64,000 bases of DNA from Candidatus Liminaster caballi (lineage in GTDB: Bacteria > Bacteroidota > Bacteroidia > Bacteroidales > UBA3663), in contig JAGHUA010000002.1 of assembly GCA_018065085.1 (NCBI GenBank), forward strand, positions 1-64,000, in the 5' to 3' direction. The translations under genes were made by a program, and so were the position numbers. Below, in pieces: positions 17,087 through 27,311 of the stretch. How positions within the stretch are numbered: position 1 is the first letter of the stretch; each line of letters opens with the position of its first letter. The notes under the pieces were generated by a model, which was not told the origin of the DNA, did not search any database, and worked only from the letters and a program-made list of their open reading frames with translations.

Positions 17087-19437
17087 AACATCTCACCCGT
17101 AACATCATCATCGCTCTTTGGCTGCTGTTCCTTATCGGATGTGGCGGAGTCTATTTGTTTTTCGTTGCCATCGCAGATGGTAAGATAGGCTATATGCCTC
17201 CCATTGAGGAACTGGAGAATCCAAAGAATAAATTCGCAACCATAGTCTATTCATGCGACTCGGTTGAGCTTGGCCGTTTCAGTCAGGCTAAGGAAAACCG
17301 TGTCTTTGTGAACTATAACTCTTTGTCCAAGCATCTGGTCAATGCTCTGATTGCCACTGAGGACGAACGTTTTGAGGATCATTCGGGCATCGACATCCCG
17401 TCCATCTACCGCGCGATCTTCAAGACCGTAATCCTGCGACAGAAGTCGGCAGGCGGCGGTTCCACCATTACCCAGCAGCTGGCCAAGCAGCTCTATACCG
17501 AGGATCCTTCTGCCGGATTCTGGGAGCGCGCCACACAGAAGCCTGTCGAGTGGGTCATTGCCATCAAACTTGAGACCCTTTACACCAAGGAAGAGATCAT
17601 CAACATGTATCTCAACAAGTTCGACTTCTGCTACAACGCTGTGGGCATACGTTCGGCTGCACACATCTATTTCGACAAGCAGCCAAAGGATCTCAACATT
17701 GAGGAGGCAGCAATGCTCGTCGGCATGTTGCAGAATCCTGCGCTCTTCAATCCTGTGCGCCGTTCAGAGAAGACAATGCAGCGACGCAGTGTGGTTCTGA
17801 AGCAGATGCAGAAGGTCGGCTTCATCAATCAGCAGGAGTACGACTCGCTCAAAGTCCTGCCACTTCTGCCCAAGACCGATGCTGCTGGCAAATACATGCT
17901 CTCACACTCAGCCGACCATAAGGAAGGCCTTGCCCCATATCTGCGCGAGTATCTCCGCAAGATCATGCGAGCCCGCAAACCCGACCGTTCGCGATATGCG
18001 TCATGGCAGGGTCAGCAGTTCTATGAGGACAGCCTCGCATGGGAAAACGATCCTCTCTACGGCTGGTGCAACAAGAACCACAAGTATGATGGCTCGAACT
18101 ATAACCTTACGACCGATGGTCTGCGCATATACACCTCTATCAACTCGCGCATGCAGCGTTATGCTGAGGAGTCGATGGTCGAACAGCTCCGCGACAACCT
18201 TCAGCCAGAGTTCACCAAGGAGAAGAAAGGACAGAAGAATGCACCATACAGCAAGAAGCTGACACAGGCCGAGGTCGATCAGTCATTGAAGCGAGCAATG
18301 CGCCAGAGCGAGCGTTACAATGTGATGCTCGGCAAGGGTTACAGCCGTGAGCAGATTGAGGAATCGTTTCACACGCCTACCGACATGAAGATTTTCTCGT
18401 GGGGCGGCGAAATCGACACAGTCATGACACCTTACGACTCGCTCCGCTGGCAGAAGCAGTTCCTCCGTGCCGGATTCATGTGCATGGACTCGCTTGGCTA
18501 TGTCAAGGCGTATGTCGGCGGTCCTGACTTCACGTTCTTCCAGTATGACATGGTCACGGCCGGTCGCCGTCAGGTAGGTTCTACCATCAAACCGTTGCTT
18601 TACACATTGGCGATGGAGGAAGGCAGGACCCCATGCGACGAGGAACTTAACTCTCAACCTATCCTTTATGATGCCAACGGACGTCCATGGACTCCGCGTG
18701 ACGCAGGAAAGGAGCGCATCGGCGAGATGGTCACCTTGCGATGGGGTCTGATGAAGTCCAACAACTGGATATCTGCCCGCGTGATGTCGCGTCTATCTCC
18801 TGAGGCTTTTGTCCGAATGCTTCATTCCATGGGCATTCGCAATCAGCTCGATCCAGTGCTTTCGCTCTGCCTTGGCGTGTGCGATATCTCTGTCGAGGAG
18901 ATGGTCACAGCCTATAGTGCATTCCCGGGCCGTGGTCAGCGCGTCACACCGCTTTATGTTCAAAGTATCACCGACAACAATGGCGTCGAGGTGGCTCGTT
19001 TTACGCCGCGCCGCACCGAAGTGTTCTCCTATGAGGCTTACCTCAAGATGCTTCCAATCCTGCGCGATGTTATTGACAATGGTACAGGCACAAGAATCCG
19101 CTTCCGCTATAAGATCACCGCACCGATGGGCGGCAAGACCGGAACCACCAACGACAACTCCGATGGCTGGTTCATGGCCTTTACTCCGTCGCTCGTGGCA
19201 GGTACATGGGTAGGCGGTGAGGAACGAAGCATCTGTTTCGACCGCATGGCCTATGGTCAGGGCGCGTCCATGGCATTGCCAATCTTTGCCAATTTCATCA
19301 AGCGTGTGTATGCCGATCCTAAACTGCCGTATTCCGAGGATGAGCAGTTCGCCTATCCGGAGGATTATGATCCGTGTGCGGCAACATCCAAGGCTCCTGT
19401 TTTTGAACACTCTGCCGATGCCGGCTTCTTTGATTAA
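17083..19437 (+). CDS. Class A penicillin-binding protein (PBP1A-like)
   Basis: 784 residues from ATG 17083; the frame opens at 17065, but the ATGA overlap with aspC decides the start. An N-terminal membrane anchor (about 7-31) is followed by a GT51 glycosyltransferase domain (about 55-240, with ATEDERFEDHSGID and GGSTITQQLAKQL) and a transpeptidase domain (about 400-740) with the SxxK motif in GSTIKP, SNN and KTG in GGKTGTT. It polymerises and cross-links peptidoglycan. It belongs to the tight gene run aspC, PBP, DUF5063, prfC, priA. Confidence 0.95.
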   Translation: MKHLTRNIIIALWLLFLIGCGGVYLFFVAIADGKIGYMPPIEELENPKNKFATIVYSCDSVELGRFSQAKENRVFVNYNSLSKHLVNALIATEDERFEDHSGIDIPSIYRAIFKTVILRQKSAGGGSTITQQLAKQLYTEDPSAGFWERATQKPVEWVIAIKLETLYTKEEIINMYLNKFDFCYNAVGIRSAAHIYFDKQPKDLNIEEAAMLVGMLQNPALFNPVRRSEKTMQRRSVVLKQMQKVGFINQQEYDSLKVLPLLPKTDAAGKYMLSHSADHKEGLAPYLREYLRKIMRARKPDRSRYASWQGQQFYEDSLAWENDPLYGWCNKNHKYDGSNYNLTTDGLRIYTSINSRMQRYAEESMVEQLRDNLQPEFTKEKKGQKNAPYSKKLTQAEVDQSLKRAMRQSERYNVMLGKGYSREQIEESFHTPTDMKIFSWGGEIDTVMTPYDSLRWQKQFLRAGFMCMDSLGYVKAYVGGPDFTFFQYDMVTAGRRQVGSTIKPLLYTLAMEEGRTPCDEELNSQPILYDANGRPWTPRDAGKERIGEMVTLRWGLMKSNNWISARVMSRLSPEAFVRMLHSMGIRNQLDPVLSLCLGVCDISVEEMVTAYSAFPGRGQRVTPLYVQSITDNNGVEVARFTPRRTEVFSYEAYLKMLPILRDVIDNGTGTRIRFRYKITAPMGGKTGTTNDNSDGWFMAFTPSLVAGTWVGGEERSICFDRMAYGQGASMALPIFANFIKRVYADPKLPYSEDEQFAYPEDYDPCAATSKAPVFEHSADAGFFD

Positions 19438-19451
19438 AAAGTCAGACGTTT

Positions 19452-20015
19452 ATGTTAATTGCATTACAGAAGAAACACGACAATATTGCCGAATATCTGA
19501 TATATATGTGGCAGCTCGAGGATCTGATGCGTTCGCTCGACTGTGATCCTGACCGCATAGCACCTCTTGCCGATCGCTTTGCCGGTGTCGAGGGCATGGA
19601 TCAAATCAAGGTCGATGCCATCCGTCAGTGGTATCTCGATCTGAACCAGATGCTGCTGGCCGAGGGTAAGCGCCAGACTGGTCATCTGCAGATTAATACC
19701 AACACACTGCTTGATCTGACCGACCTCCACCTCATGCTGCTCCGTTCTGAGCAGGATGCCATCTATACGTCGGCATTCTACAGCACCCTGCCTTACATCG
19801 TCGAGCTCCGCAGCAAGGAGGGCGATGACCCAGTCGGAGAGCTTGAGACATGTTTCACAGCCCTCTATGGTGTGTTGCTGCTGAGGCTCCAGAAGAAAGA
19901 GATCAGCAAGGACACACAGGCAGCAATCCAGCAGATTGGCAAGTTCCTTGGCTTGCTCAGCGAGAAGTATAAACAATGGAAATCGGGCGAACTCAAGTTC
20001 GACGAAGAAGAATAA
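19452..20015 (+). CDS. DUF5063-like cytoplasmic protein
   Basis: 187 residues, all-helical, no signal peptide or membrane segment, with a charged C-terminus (KFDEEE). The sequence (ALQKKHDNIAEYLIYMWQLEDLMRSL) resembles the DUF4924 / DUF5063 type of Bacteroidetes proteins; I cannot separate the two by eye, and no function is known for either. It sits 14 nt after the PBP gene and 3 nt before prfC, so it is expressed with both. Confidence 0.65.
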   Translation: MLIALQKKHDNIAEYLIYMWQLEDLMRSLDCDPDRIAPLADRFAGVEGMDQIKVDAIRQWYLDLNQMLLAEGKRQTGHLQINTNTLLDLTDLHLMLLRSEQDAIYTSAFYSTLPYIVELRSKEGDDPVGELETCFTALYGVLLLRLQKKEISKDTQAAIQQIGKFLGLLSEKYKQWKSGELKFDEEE

Positions 20016-20018
20016 ACT

Positions 20019-21608
20019 ATGTTAATAGACGAGATAAACAAAAGACGTACGTTTGCCGTCATCGCACATCCTGATGCCGGTAAGACGTCTCTTACTGAGA
20101 AACTGCTCCTTTTCGGTGGCGCCATCCACGTGGCCGGTGCCGTCAAGTCAAACAAGATCAAGAAGACCGCAGCGTCTGACTTCATGGAGATTGAACGTCA
20201 GCGTGGCATCTCTGTGGCCACGTCGGTCATGTCGTTCGACTATCAGCTCAACGGCAAGGAGTATAAGATCAACATCCTCGATACGCCTGGTCACCAGGAT
20301 TTCCAGGAGGATACCTTCCGTACGCTCACTGCTGTAGATTCGGTAATCATCGTTATCGACTGTGCCAAGGGTGTCGAGAGTCAGACCTACAAGCTCATGG
20401 AGGTGTGCCGTATGCGCAACACTCCTGTCATCGTGTTTGTCAATAAGATGGATCGCGAGGGTAAGAATCCTTTCGACCTTCTCGACGAACTTGAGAAGGA
20501 GCTCAAGATTACATGCCGTCCAATGACCTGGCCTATCAATATCGGTGAGCGTTTCAAGGGCGTATATAACCTTTATGAGCATTCCCTGAACCTCTATACT
20601 CCGAGCAAGCAGACTATATCAGAGTCTGTGGCAATTGAGAGCCTTGACGATCCGGAACTCGATGCGCGTGTCGGCGAGCAGGATGCCGATCAGCTGCGCG
20701 AAGATGTAGAACTCCTTTCGGGCGTATATCCTGATTTCGACAATGAGGCATATCTCAATGGCCAGCTCGCACCGGTCTTCTTCGGTTCGGCATTGAATAA
20801 TTTCGGTGTGCGCGAGCTTCTTGACTGTTTCTGCGAGATTGCACCAACACCGCGTCCTACCACCACCGTCGAACGTGTGGTTCGTCCTGAGGAAGAAACC
20901 TTCAGCGGCTTTGTCTTCAAGATTCACGCCAACATCGACCCTAACCACCGTTCATGTATTGCCTTCGTCAAGGTCTGCTCGGGTAAGTTCGAGCGCAATG
21001 CCTGGTACAAGCATATCCGTCTTGACCAGAAGATGCGCTTCTCGGCTCCGACGTGTTTCATGGCATCCAAGAAAGAGATTGTCGATGACGCATGGCCGGG
21101 CGATATCGTCGGTCTTCCGGATTCAGGCGGTACATTCAAGATTGGCGATACCATCACATCGGGCGAGGTGCTTAACTTCCGCGGTATTCCGTCGTTCTCG
21201 CCTGAGCTGTTCAAGTATATCGAGAATGCCGACCCAATGAAGGCCAAGCAGCTGGCGCGAGGCATCGAGCAGCTTACCAACGAGGGCGTGGCACAGGTAT
21301 TTACCAACCAGTTCAATGGACGAAAGGTTATCGGTACAGTCGGACAGCTCCAGTTCGAGGTCATTCAGTTCCGTCTTGAACACGAATATAATGCCAAGTG
21401 CCGCTGGGAGCCAATCAAACTCTATAAGGCTTGTTGGATGGAATCGACAGACGAGGCCGAACTCAAGGACTTCAAGCGCCGAAAGATGCAGTTTATGGCC
21501 ACGGACAAGGAAGGTCGTGACGTGTTCCTTGCCGAATCGGGCTATGTGCTTCAGATGGCACAGTCAGACTTCCCACATATCAAGTTCCACTTTACGAGTG
21601 AATATTAG
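20019..21608 (+). CDS. prfC: Peptide chain release factor 3
   Basis: 529 residues, the same length as E. coli RF3. GTPase motifs: [15 protein letters not shown] (G1, 17-31), the switch I region near [19 protein letters not shown] (G3) and NKMDREG (G4), followed by the domain 2/3 region with WPGDIVGL and [13 protein letters not shown]. It recycles RF1/RF2 from the ribosome after termination. Its stop shares a base with the GTG start of priA (TAGTG). Confidence 0.95.
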   Translation: MLIDEINKRRTFAVIAHPDAGKTSLTEKLLLFGGAIHVAGAVKSNKIKKTAASDFMEIERQRGISVATSVMSFDYQLNGKEYKINILDTPGHQDFQEDTFRTLTAVDSVIIVIDCAKGVESQTYKLMEVCRMRNTPVIVFVNKMDREGKNPFDLLDELEKELKITCRPMTWPINIGERFKGVYNLYEHSLNLYTPSKQTISESVAIESLDDPELDARVGEQDADQLREDVELLSGVYPDFDNEAYLNGQLAPVFFGSALNNFGVRELLDCFCEIAPTPRPTTTVERVVRPEEETFSGFVFKIHANIDPNHRSCIAFVKVCSGKFERNAWYKHIRLDQKMRFSAPTCFMASKKEIVDDAWPGDIVGLPDSGGTFKIGDTITSGEVLNFRGIPSFSPELFKYIENADPMKAKQLARGIEQLTNEGVAQVFTNQFNGRKVIGTVGQLQFEVIQFRLEHEYNAKCRWEPIKLYKACWMESTDEAELKDFKRRKMQFMATDKEGRDVFLAESGYVLQMAQSDFPHIKFHFTSEY

Positions 21609-23887
21609 TGTTCGCCGAACTTATCCTCCCTGTGCCGTTGCATCGCACGTTTACATACCTGCTGCCACATGGCATGGAGGAGAAGATTCGTGTGGGCATG
21701 CGAGTCAGCGTGCCTTTTGGTCGTAACCACACATACACGGGCATTGTAGTCGGGCTGACACCCAAGGCTCCCGAGGGCATCGAGGTGAAAGAGGTCGTGG
21801 AACTGCTCGATGAGAGTCCCATCCTGCGCCATCCGCAATATGCCCTGTGGCAGTGGATAGCCGATTATTATATGTGTCCGATCGGCGATGTGATGAAAGC
21901 CGCATTGCCGTCCGAACTCAAACCCGAATCAGGAAAAAAAGGTACGATACGCGAAGACTTCCGACCCAAGATGAAGCCCTTCGTGCGCATCATCCTTCGC
22001 GATGATCTGGCTGGTGTGTTCGATCAGTTGAAGCGTTCTGCCAGACAGCAGTCTCTCTTCATGGCATTGCTCGATAGGAGCCGTGCCCTACAGACCAAGG
22101 ATCCTGAACCCGTGGCACAGGATGAGCTGCTTAAGGCAAGCGGATGCACCACACAGCAGCTTCGCGAACTCGTTCAGAAAGGTCTCTGTGAAGTCTTTCA
22201 GAAGGAAGTCAGCCGTCTCGATACTGGTCAATATAGCACCGAACGCCTCGAACCGCCACATGAGCTCACCACCATGCAGCAGGTTGCCTATCGTCAGGTA
22301 TGCGAGTCGTTTTCTACGCATCAGGTCACGTTGCTACATGGCGTCACGTCGAGCGGCAAGACCGAGATCTATATCCATCTCATGCAGGAGGTCATCGGCC
22401 AGCGCAGACAGGTGCTGATGATGGTGCCTGAGATTGCGCTCACCACCCAGCTCTGCCACCGACTGCGCCGAGTGTTCGGCCGTCGCATGATTGTCTATCA
22501 CAGCAAGCTTTCGGATGCCGAGCGTGTCGAAATCTGGCAGCGTATGCTCTCTGACGAGGGCGACATCGACATTATCCTTGGCGTCCGTTCATCTGTATTT
22601 CTTCCTTTCCGTCAGATTGGACTAGTCATTGTCGATGAGGAACACGAACCTTCCTACAAACAACAGGATCCGTCGCCGCGCTATCACGGACGTGATGTGG
22701 CTGTGATGCTTGCCGTGCGTCATGGAGCCAAGGTCTTGCTGGGTAGTGCCACACCAAGCCTTGAGAGCTGGTATCTGGCTGGGCAGAGCAAATACGGACT
22801 CGTCACGCTCACCGAACGCCATGCCGGTGTGTCCATGCCGTCAATCAAGCTGCTGTCCATGACCGATGCGCGTCGTGACGGCTGTGTGCAGGGACCTTTC
22901 TCCTCTCAGTTGCTCTCAGCCCTTCGTCACACGTTCTCCGAGGGTAAGCAGGCCATCCTTTTCCAGAACAGGCGAGGCTTTTCTCCCGTTGTGGAGTGTG
23001 TCAGCTGCGGATGGTCGCCACGCTGTCCGCGTTGTGATGTGTCGCTGACCTATCATAGGCGTCTGCGTCAGCTTTCGTGCCATTACTGTGGCTATCAGAT
23101 GCCATGGCCGGCACAATGTCCCATCTGTCATAACCCCAAACTCGAACTCAACGGCTATGGCACCGAGCGTATCGAGGATCTTCTGCGCGATGCTTTGCCA
23201 TTGGCCCGTCCTGTGCGCATGGACACTGACACCACGTCCTCGCGTCATAGTTATGAACGTATCCTTGCCGATTTCGAACAGCGCAAATCCAATGTCCTTA
23301 TCGGCACGCAGATGGTGTCGAAAGGCCTTGACTTCAGCGAGGTGCAGACGGTGGGCGTGCTCAATGCCGATTCGTTGATGAACTTCCCCGATTTCCGTGC
23401 TCATGAACGAGCATTCCAGCTCATGGAGCAGGTGGCAGGCCGTGCAGGCCGTCGTTCTGGTCAGGAGGGCGAGGTTCTGATACAATGCAGCAATCCTCGC
23501 ATGCCGCTTCTCCACCAGGTGGTTCATCATGACTATGTGGCAATGGCTGAGACTCAGCTTGCCGATCGTCAGAAGTACGGCTTCCCGCCCTTCACACGTC
23601 TTATCTTTATCAACATCAAAGGTCGGTACGAAGATCGTCTTGCGGCTCTTGCACAGCAGTATGCAGCCCTGCTTCGTCAGTCATTCGGAGATCGTGTGCT
23701 TGGTCCCGAACCGCCTGGCATTGGTCGTGTGCGAAATCTTTATATCCAGCAGATTGCCCTCAAGATGGAACGCGAGGCTTCAACTCAGCTTACACGCCAG
23801 TATCTCAGTTCAATCCATCAGACCATGTTGAACAGCAATCCAGATATGCAGCGCGTCGTATTCTATTACGATGTTGATCCGGTGTAG
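21608..23887 (+). CDS. priA: Primosomal replication helicase N'
   Basis: 759 residues starting with GTG at 21608, one base overlapping the prfC stop. An N-terminal DNA-binding domain (1-100, FAELILPVPLHRTFTYLLP), a helicase core with Walker A GVTSSGKTE (about 247-255) and the DEEHEP box (about 342-347), two pairs of zinc cysteines (CVSCGW, CPRC, CHYC, CPIC around 463-505) and motifs V/VI near LIGTQMVSKGLDF and EQVAGRAGR are all present. It restarts stalled replication forks. Confidence 0.95.
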   Translation: MFAELILPVPLHRTFTYLLPHGMEEKIRVGMRVSVPFGRNHTYTGIVVGLTPKAPEGIEVKEVVELLDESPILRHPQYALWQWIADYYMCPIGDVMKAALPSELKPESGKKGTIREDFRPKMKPFVRIILRDDLAGVFDQLKRSARQQSLFMALLDRSRALQTKDPEPVAQDELLKASGCTTQQLRELVQKGLCEVFQKEVSRLDTGQYSTERLEPPHELTTMQQVAYRQVCESFSTHQVTLLHGVTSSGKTEIYIHLMQEVIGQRRQVLMMVPEIALTTQLCHRLRRVFGRRMIVYHSKLSDAERVEIWQRMLSDEGDIDIILGVRSSVFLPFRQIGLVIVDEEHEPSYKQQDPSPRYHGRDVAVMLAVRHGAKVLLGSATPSLESWYLAGQSKYGLVTLTERHAGVSMPSIKLLSMTDARRDGCVQGPFSSQLLSALRHTFSEGKQAILFQNRRGFSPVVECVSCGWSPRCPRCDVSLTYHRRLRQLSCHYCGYQMPWPAQCPICHNPKLELNGYGTERIEDLLRDALPLARPVRMDTDTTSSRHSYERILADFEQRKSNVLIGTQMVSKGLDFSEVQTVGVLNADSLMNFPDFRAHERAFQLMEQVAGRAGRRSGQEGEVLIQCSNPRMPLLHQVVHHDYVAMAETQLADRQKYGFPPFTRLIFINIKGRYEDRLAALAQQYAALLRQSFGDRVLGPEPPGIGRVRNLYIQQIALKMEREASTQLTRQYLSSIHQTMLNSNPDMQRVVFYYDVDPV

Positions 23888-24195
23888 TTCCGTCCTGTGC
23901 GTTTAATTTGTAATTCTAATATTTTACGTGCTCTTTTGCAATGTAAAATGATAGATTGTTTAAAAAAATATGATAATCTGCCAATCTTTGAGCAAAAAAT
24001 ATATAATTTTGATTTTTTTAAGATTTTTATACGTATATTTGCACTCGTATTTGATATTAATACTGTTTTGAAGCGAATAAATAAGCATAAATTGAATTAA
24101 TATTTTTGGAAGAGCCTTATCTTGAGACTTGCCTCCGCTTCCAATCTCTCGTTTGTAAGCCAACAGGAGGTATTGGCAAAAATTAAAAAAATTAT
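23888..24195 (+). promoter_or_regulatory. Intergenic region with promoter and leader hairpins
   Basis: An AT-rich 308-bp gap. After priA a weak hairpin pairs 23921-23927 with 23943-23949 (ATTTTAC / GTAAAAT). A promoter is likely at 24008-24041. The leader of about 150 nt has a stem TTGGAAG (24106-24112) / CTTCCAA (24138-24144) and a second, GCCAA (24159-24163) / TTGGC (24173-24177), whose loop holds AGGAGG, too far from the start at 24196 to act as a normal ribosome binding site. Confidence 0.5.
24008..24041 (+). promoter_or_regulatory. Promoter of the outer-membrane barrel gene
   Basis: TTTG (24008-24011), 22 bp, TATATTTG (24034-24041). Confidence 0.6.
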
Positions 24196-24936
24196 ATGAA
24201 GATCAAATTTTTATTTTCAGCTTTGGCTTTATTGCTTGTAGCTCCTTCTGTATCGGCTCAGATTACAACAGGTGAGCCAACATCTAAAGTTATCAAGGTG
24301 GGCAATCGTGCCGAAGAAGGCGATTGGGGTATCTACATCGGTGCCAACACCTCAATGTTCAAGGATATTACCGATAGCGGTATTGAAGTCAGTGCTCTAC
24401 CGCTGATCAACCTGAAATATATGTACTCAGACGAGATTGAGGCTCGCCTCGGTCTTAAGATGTATCGTACAACCACCAAGGAAAAGGGCGAACTCTTTGA
24501 CTCTGGCTCTGACGGCGAGTTCATGAACAGAACTCTCAATTCGGAGTATTTCCTCACACCTGGTTTGGCATATCATTTTAATCGAAGCAACTTGCTTGAC
24601 GTATATGGTGGCGTAGAGCTTCCTATCGGATTCACACACGATAAGTCTGTCAGTGAGATGGGCGATGACGAGATGACTCAGTCTTCAGGCAAGTTCAATA
24701 TCGGCCTTGGCGCCTTCATCGGCCTTCAGGCATACATCGCCAATCTGCCAGTTGCAGTAGGTGTAGAGTATGGCATTTCATCAATCTTCAATTTCGGTGA
24801 CAAGGTCAAGATTGACAACGGTGAGGATACCTATTATATGAAGAAAGGAGAGAAAACCATGTATGATGAGCTCTCGCGTTCGAACAGCACTGTCGGCAGC
24901 GAGATTCGTGTCACCATCTCTTATTTCTTCAAGTAA
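24196..24936 (+). CDS. Outer-membrane beta-barrel protein
   Basis: 246 residues, signal peptide ending VSAQ (22). The mature chain alternates strands (WGIYIGANTSMF, NLKYMYSDEIEARLGLKMYR, LTPGLAYHF, LLDVYGGVELPIGF) and ends RVTISYFFK, the aromatic C-terminus of a small barrel of 8 to 10 strands. I recognise the general outer-membrane beta-barrel type but no specific family. The gene has its own promoter and long leader, and a lipoprotein gene follows after 22 nt. Confidence 0.75.
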   Translation: MKIKFLFSALALLLVAPSVSAQITTGEPTSKVIKVGNRAEEGDWGIYIGANTSMFKDITDSGIEVSALPLINLKYMYSDEIEARLGLKMYRTTTKEKGELFDSGSDGEFMNRTLNSEYFLTPGLAYHFNRSNLLDVYGGVELPIGFTHDKSVSEMGDDEMTQSSGKFNIGLGAFIGLQAYIANLPVAVGVEYGISSIFNFGDKVKIDNGEDTYYMKKGEKTMYDELSRSNSTVGSEIRVTISYFFK

Positions 24937-24958
24937 TCAATAATAAGGAAATTCGACA

Positions 24959-25387
24959 ATGAAAAAGATAAGTTTTCTTTTCTGCATCGTCTGCGCGCTG
25001 ATACTCACATCGTGCGGTTCGACCAAGCAGGCCCGAGTATTCCGTCCGAACAACATTCAGTTGAATGTCGGGATGGGCGATCTCGAATATCTGGGCGATT
25101 GCCAAATCAGTGTGTCTTACGACAAGTATCTCGGTGTCTTCACCAAGATCAACAAGGTAAATGGTGAGGACTACAGTTCTTTGGAGCATTCTTCTGCCGA
25201 TATCCAGCCATTCAGCGGTGCCCTTTCTTCGGGTCCTATCGAGCTGGCAGCTTTCAAGGTGCTTGAGGACTATCCAACGGCTTCTTATTTCATGCCTGTT
25301 TGTCAGACTACGACTACCACAAAACTCTTCCTTGGCAGGGAAATAACCAAGACTGCCACAATCCGCGTTTATTCATTCAAGAAATAA
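24959..25387 (+). CDS. Small lipoprotein of unknown function
   Basis: 142 residues with a lipoprotein signal (LILTSC, cysteine 19). The mature part is a small beta-rich domain with NIQLNVGMGDLEYLGDCQISVSYD split across residues 32-55 and a C-terminal strand TATIRVYSFKK. No family recognised. Encoded directly after the outer-membrane barrel and probably co-transcribed; a long hairpin follows. Confidence 0.75.
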   Translation: MKKISFLFCIVCALILTSCGSTKQARVFRPNNIQLNVGMGDLEYLGDCQISVSYDKYLGVFTKINKVNGEDYSSLEHSSADIQPFSGALSSGPIELAAFKVLEDYPTASYFMPVCQTTTTTKLFLGREITKTATIRVYSFKK

Positions 25388-25395
25388 AACAATTG

Positions 25396-25436
25396 ACAGT
25401 CCGTTCTGCCGGTCAATGCCGTTCAGAACGGACTGT
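25396..25436 (+). terminator. 13-bp perfect hairpin between two lipoprotein genes
   Basis: ACAGTCCGTTCTG (25396-25408) pairs perfectly with CAGAACGGACTGT (25424-25436), loop 15 nt. It is followed by GTCTCTATATCT rather than a run of T, and the next start codon is only 12 nt further on (25449), so it could be a terminator, a processing site or a translation-controlling hairpin. Confidence 0.6.
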
Positions 25437-25448
25437 GTCTCTATATCT

Positions 25449-26288
25449 ATGATACGTCGCTTACGTTTCTGGAATGCAAGTCTGCTCGTTCTTTTTTTCT
25501 CGCTCGTTACCGGTTGTAGTGACGATGCGACGCCCGTTTATGGAGAATTCACTAACTTAAAGGCCATTGCCGGTGTGCATCAGTCAGGCGATATCCTCAA
25601 GGTGGAGATATTCGCTCATGCCGAGAAGGGCAATCTGAACCAGATTAAACTGTCGTCATACGATGTGCAATACGGCACAAGATTGTGTCTGGACTCCTTG
25701 ATATCGTGCAAGGATCTTAAGTTTACATACGAATATGCGGTGCCATATTTCAGCAAAGATTCTGTGCGACTGGATTTGCAGCTCGAGATTACCAATACGC
25801 AGGGCGACCGGTCATTTCACACCGCTCCTTTGCTTGTGACCGGAAGCGGACGCGGCGTGCTGAACGAATATGCGGGACTGCTGCTGTATGGCGGTAAATC
25901 GACACGCCCGAATGCATTGGATTTGAACAGCCCGACACAGACTTTCTGCCTGGCCACGGCAGACACTGCCCAGGTAAGCATTGACATCTATGCCTATGCT
26001 GCTCAGGATGACGATACCGAGACCCTGTCATGCGAATGGAGAACTGCAACTGATGTCGATTTCGTGCGGTTCAACGGATTTGATTATGTCAATGCCACGG
26101 CATTGTCGCTCGAAACCCTTTACAACACATCGCACCGGACCAACGCAATACGCGATATCCGTCAGGGCGATATCATAGTTGTGGGCAAGGATGCCAGTAT
26201 CTGGGGCGTCTTTCAAGTGGCTCTATGCTACGATCAGGAAGGTGTGGATGACGATGGTTATCTGCTCAACTTCAAGCGGATAGAATAA
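25449..26288 (+). CDS. Lipoprotein of unknown function
   Basis: 279 residues from ATG 25449; a frame opening at 25416 would begin inside the hairpin, and only the later start gives a proper lipoprotein signal (MIRRLRFWNASLLVLFFSL, then VTGC with cysteine 22). The mature part looks like two beta-sandwich domains (about 30-130 and 140-279), with KVEIFAHAEKGNLNQIKL in the first and QVSIDIYAYAAQDDD in the second, as in many Bacteroidales surface lipoproteins. No family recognised. Confidence 0.7.
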   Translation: MIRRLRFWNASLLVLFFSLVTGCSDDATPVYGEFTNLKAIAGVHQSGDILKVEIFAHAEKGNLNQIKLSSYDVQYGTRLCLDSLISCKDLKFTYEYAVPYFSKDSVRLDLQLEITNTQGDRSFHTAPLLVTGSGRGVLNEYAGLLLYGGKSTRPNALDLNSPTQTFCLATADTAQVSIDIYAYAAQDDDTETLSCEWRTATDVDFVRFNGFDYVNATALSLETLYNTSHRTNAIRDIRQGDIIVVGKDASIWGVFQVALCYDQEGVDDDGYLLNFKRIE

Positions 26289-26333
26289 TGCCGATCGGAT
26301 GCGCGTAAACAAAATCTGATACAAACTTTACAT

Positions 26334-27311
26334 ATGAAAACACTCAGAGTAGGAATTATCGGGGCAGGATGGATTGCCCATAAGATGGCACAGGCACTTG
26401 GCCCGGTGGATTGGGCAGAGGTCTATGCTATTGCATCGCGAGATCAGAAGAAGGCGGATGAGTTTGCCGCTGAGTATGGAATAAAGAAAGCATACGGCAG
26501 TTATGAGTCGATGGTGGAGGATGAGGCAGTGGACCTCGTGTATGTGGCAACCCCACATTCACATCACTATCAGCATGCGCGCCTTGCCATCGAACACGGA
26601 AAACCGGTTCTGGTGGAGAAAGCATTCACCGCAAACCTGCGTGAGGCAGAGGAACTGATGCGTCTGGCTCAAGAGAAAAAAGTGTTCATCACAGAGGCTA
26701 TATGGACAAGATACATGCCTCTGTCTCATAAGGTGAAGGAACTGATGGAGAGTGGAGTGATTGGCGAACCTCGTGTGCTCACTGCCACGCTCTGCTACAT
26801 GATGGAACACAAGGAGAGAATCGTTAATCCGGAACTGTGTGGCGGCGCGCTGTTAGACCTTGGCGTGTATGTGCTCAACTTCGCACGAATGTATTTTGGT
26901 ACGGATATCGTACGCACCGTGACTAACTGCCACCTTGGACCTTCTGGCATGGACATGATGGAAAGCATCTCGCTGAGCTTTGCCGACGGACGCATGGCCA
27001 ACCTACAGTCTGGAGCATTGACCCTCAATGACCGCCAAGGCATTATCAGCGGCACCGAGGGCTATATCAGGGTGGATAATGTGAACTGTCCGGAGCGCAT
27101 CGAGGTATGGCGCAACTACGAGATGGTGCAGTGCATAGAACGTCCTGCCGACATGGTCAATGGATATGAATATCAGGTCCGAGAATGCAAGCGATGCCTG
27201 GAAGAAGGTTTGCTTGAATCGCCAATGATGCCTCATGAGGAGACTCTCAGCATCATGGCTCAGATGGACGCTCTCAGAAAGGAGTGGGGCGTACGATATC
27301 CGATGGACTGA
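26334..27311 (+). CDS. Gfo/Idh/MocA-family oxidoreductase
   Basis: 325 residues. N-terminal Rossmann domain with VGIIGAGWIAHKMA (6-19), SRD after strand 2 and YVATPHSHHYQHA; the usual EKP motif is EKAFTAN (about 97-103). The C-terminal alpha/beta domain has GGALLDLGVYVLN (about 176-188). The length and EKAF fit the dihydrodiol dehydrogenase / glucose-fructose oxidoreductase branch. Substrate unknown, probably a sugar or polyol. There is no signal peptide. Its 3' end overlaps the convergent PL11 gene by 38 bp. Confidence 0.85.
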   Translation: MKTLRVGIIGAGWIAHKMAQALGPVDWAEVYAIASRDQKKADEFAAEYGIKKAYGSYESMVEDEAVDLVYVATPHSHHYQHARLAIEHGKPVLVEKAFTANLREAEELMRLAQEKKVFITEAIWTRYMPLSHKVKELMESGVIGEPRVLTATLCYMMEHKERIVNPELCGGALLDLGVYVLNFARMYFGTDIVRTVTNCHLGPSGMDMMESISLSFADGRMANLQSGALTLNDRQGIISGTEGYIRVDNVNCPERIEVWRNYEMVQCIERPADMVNGYEYQVRECKRCLEEGLLESPMMPHEETLSIMAQMDALRKEWGVRYPMD

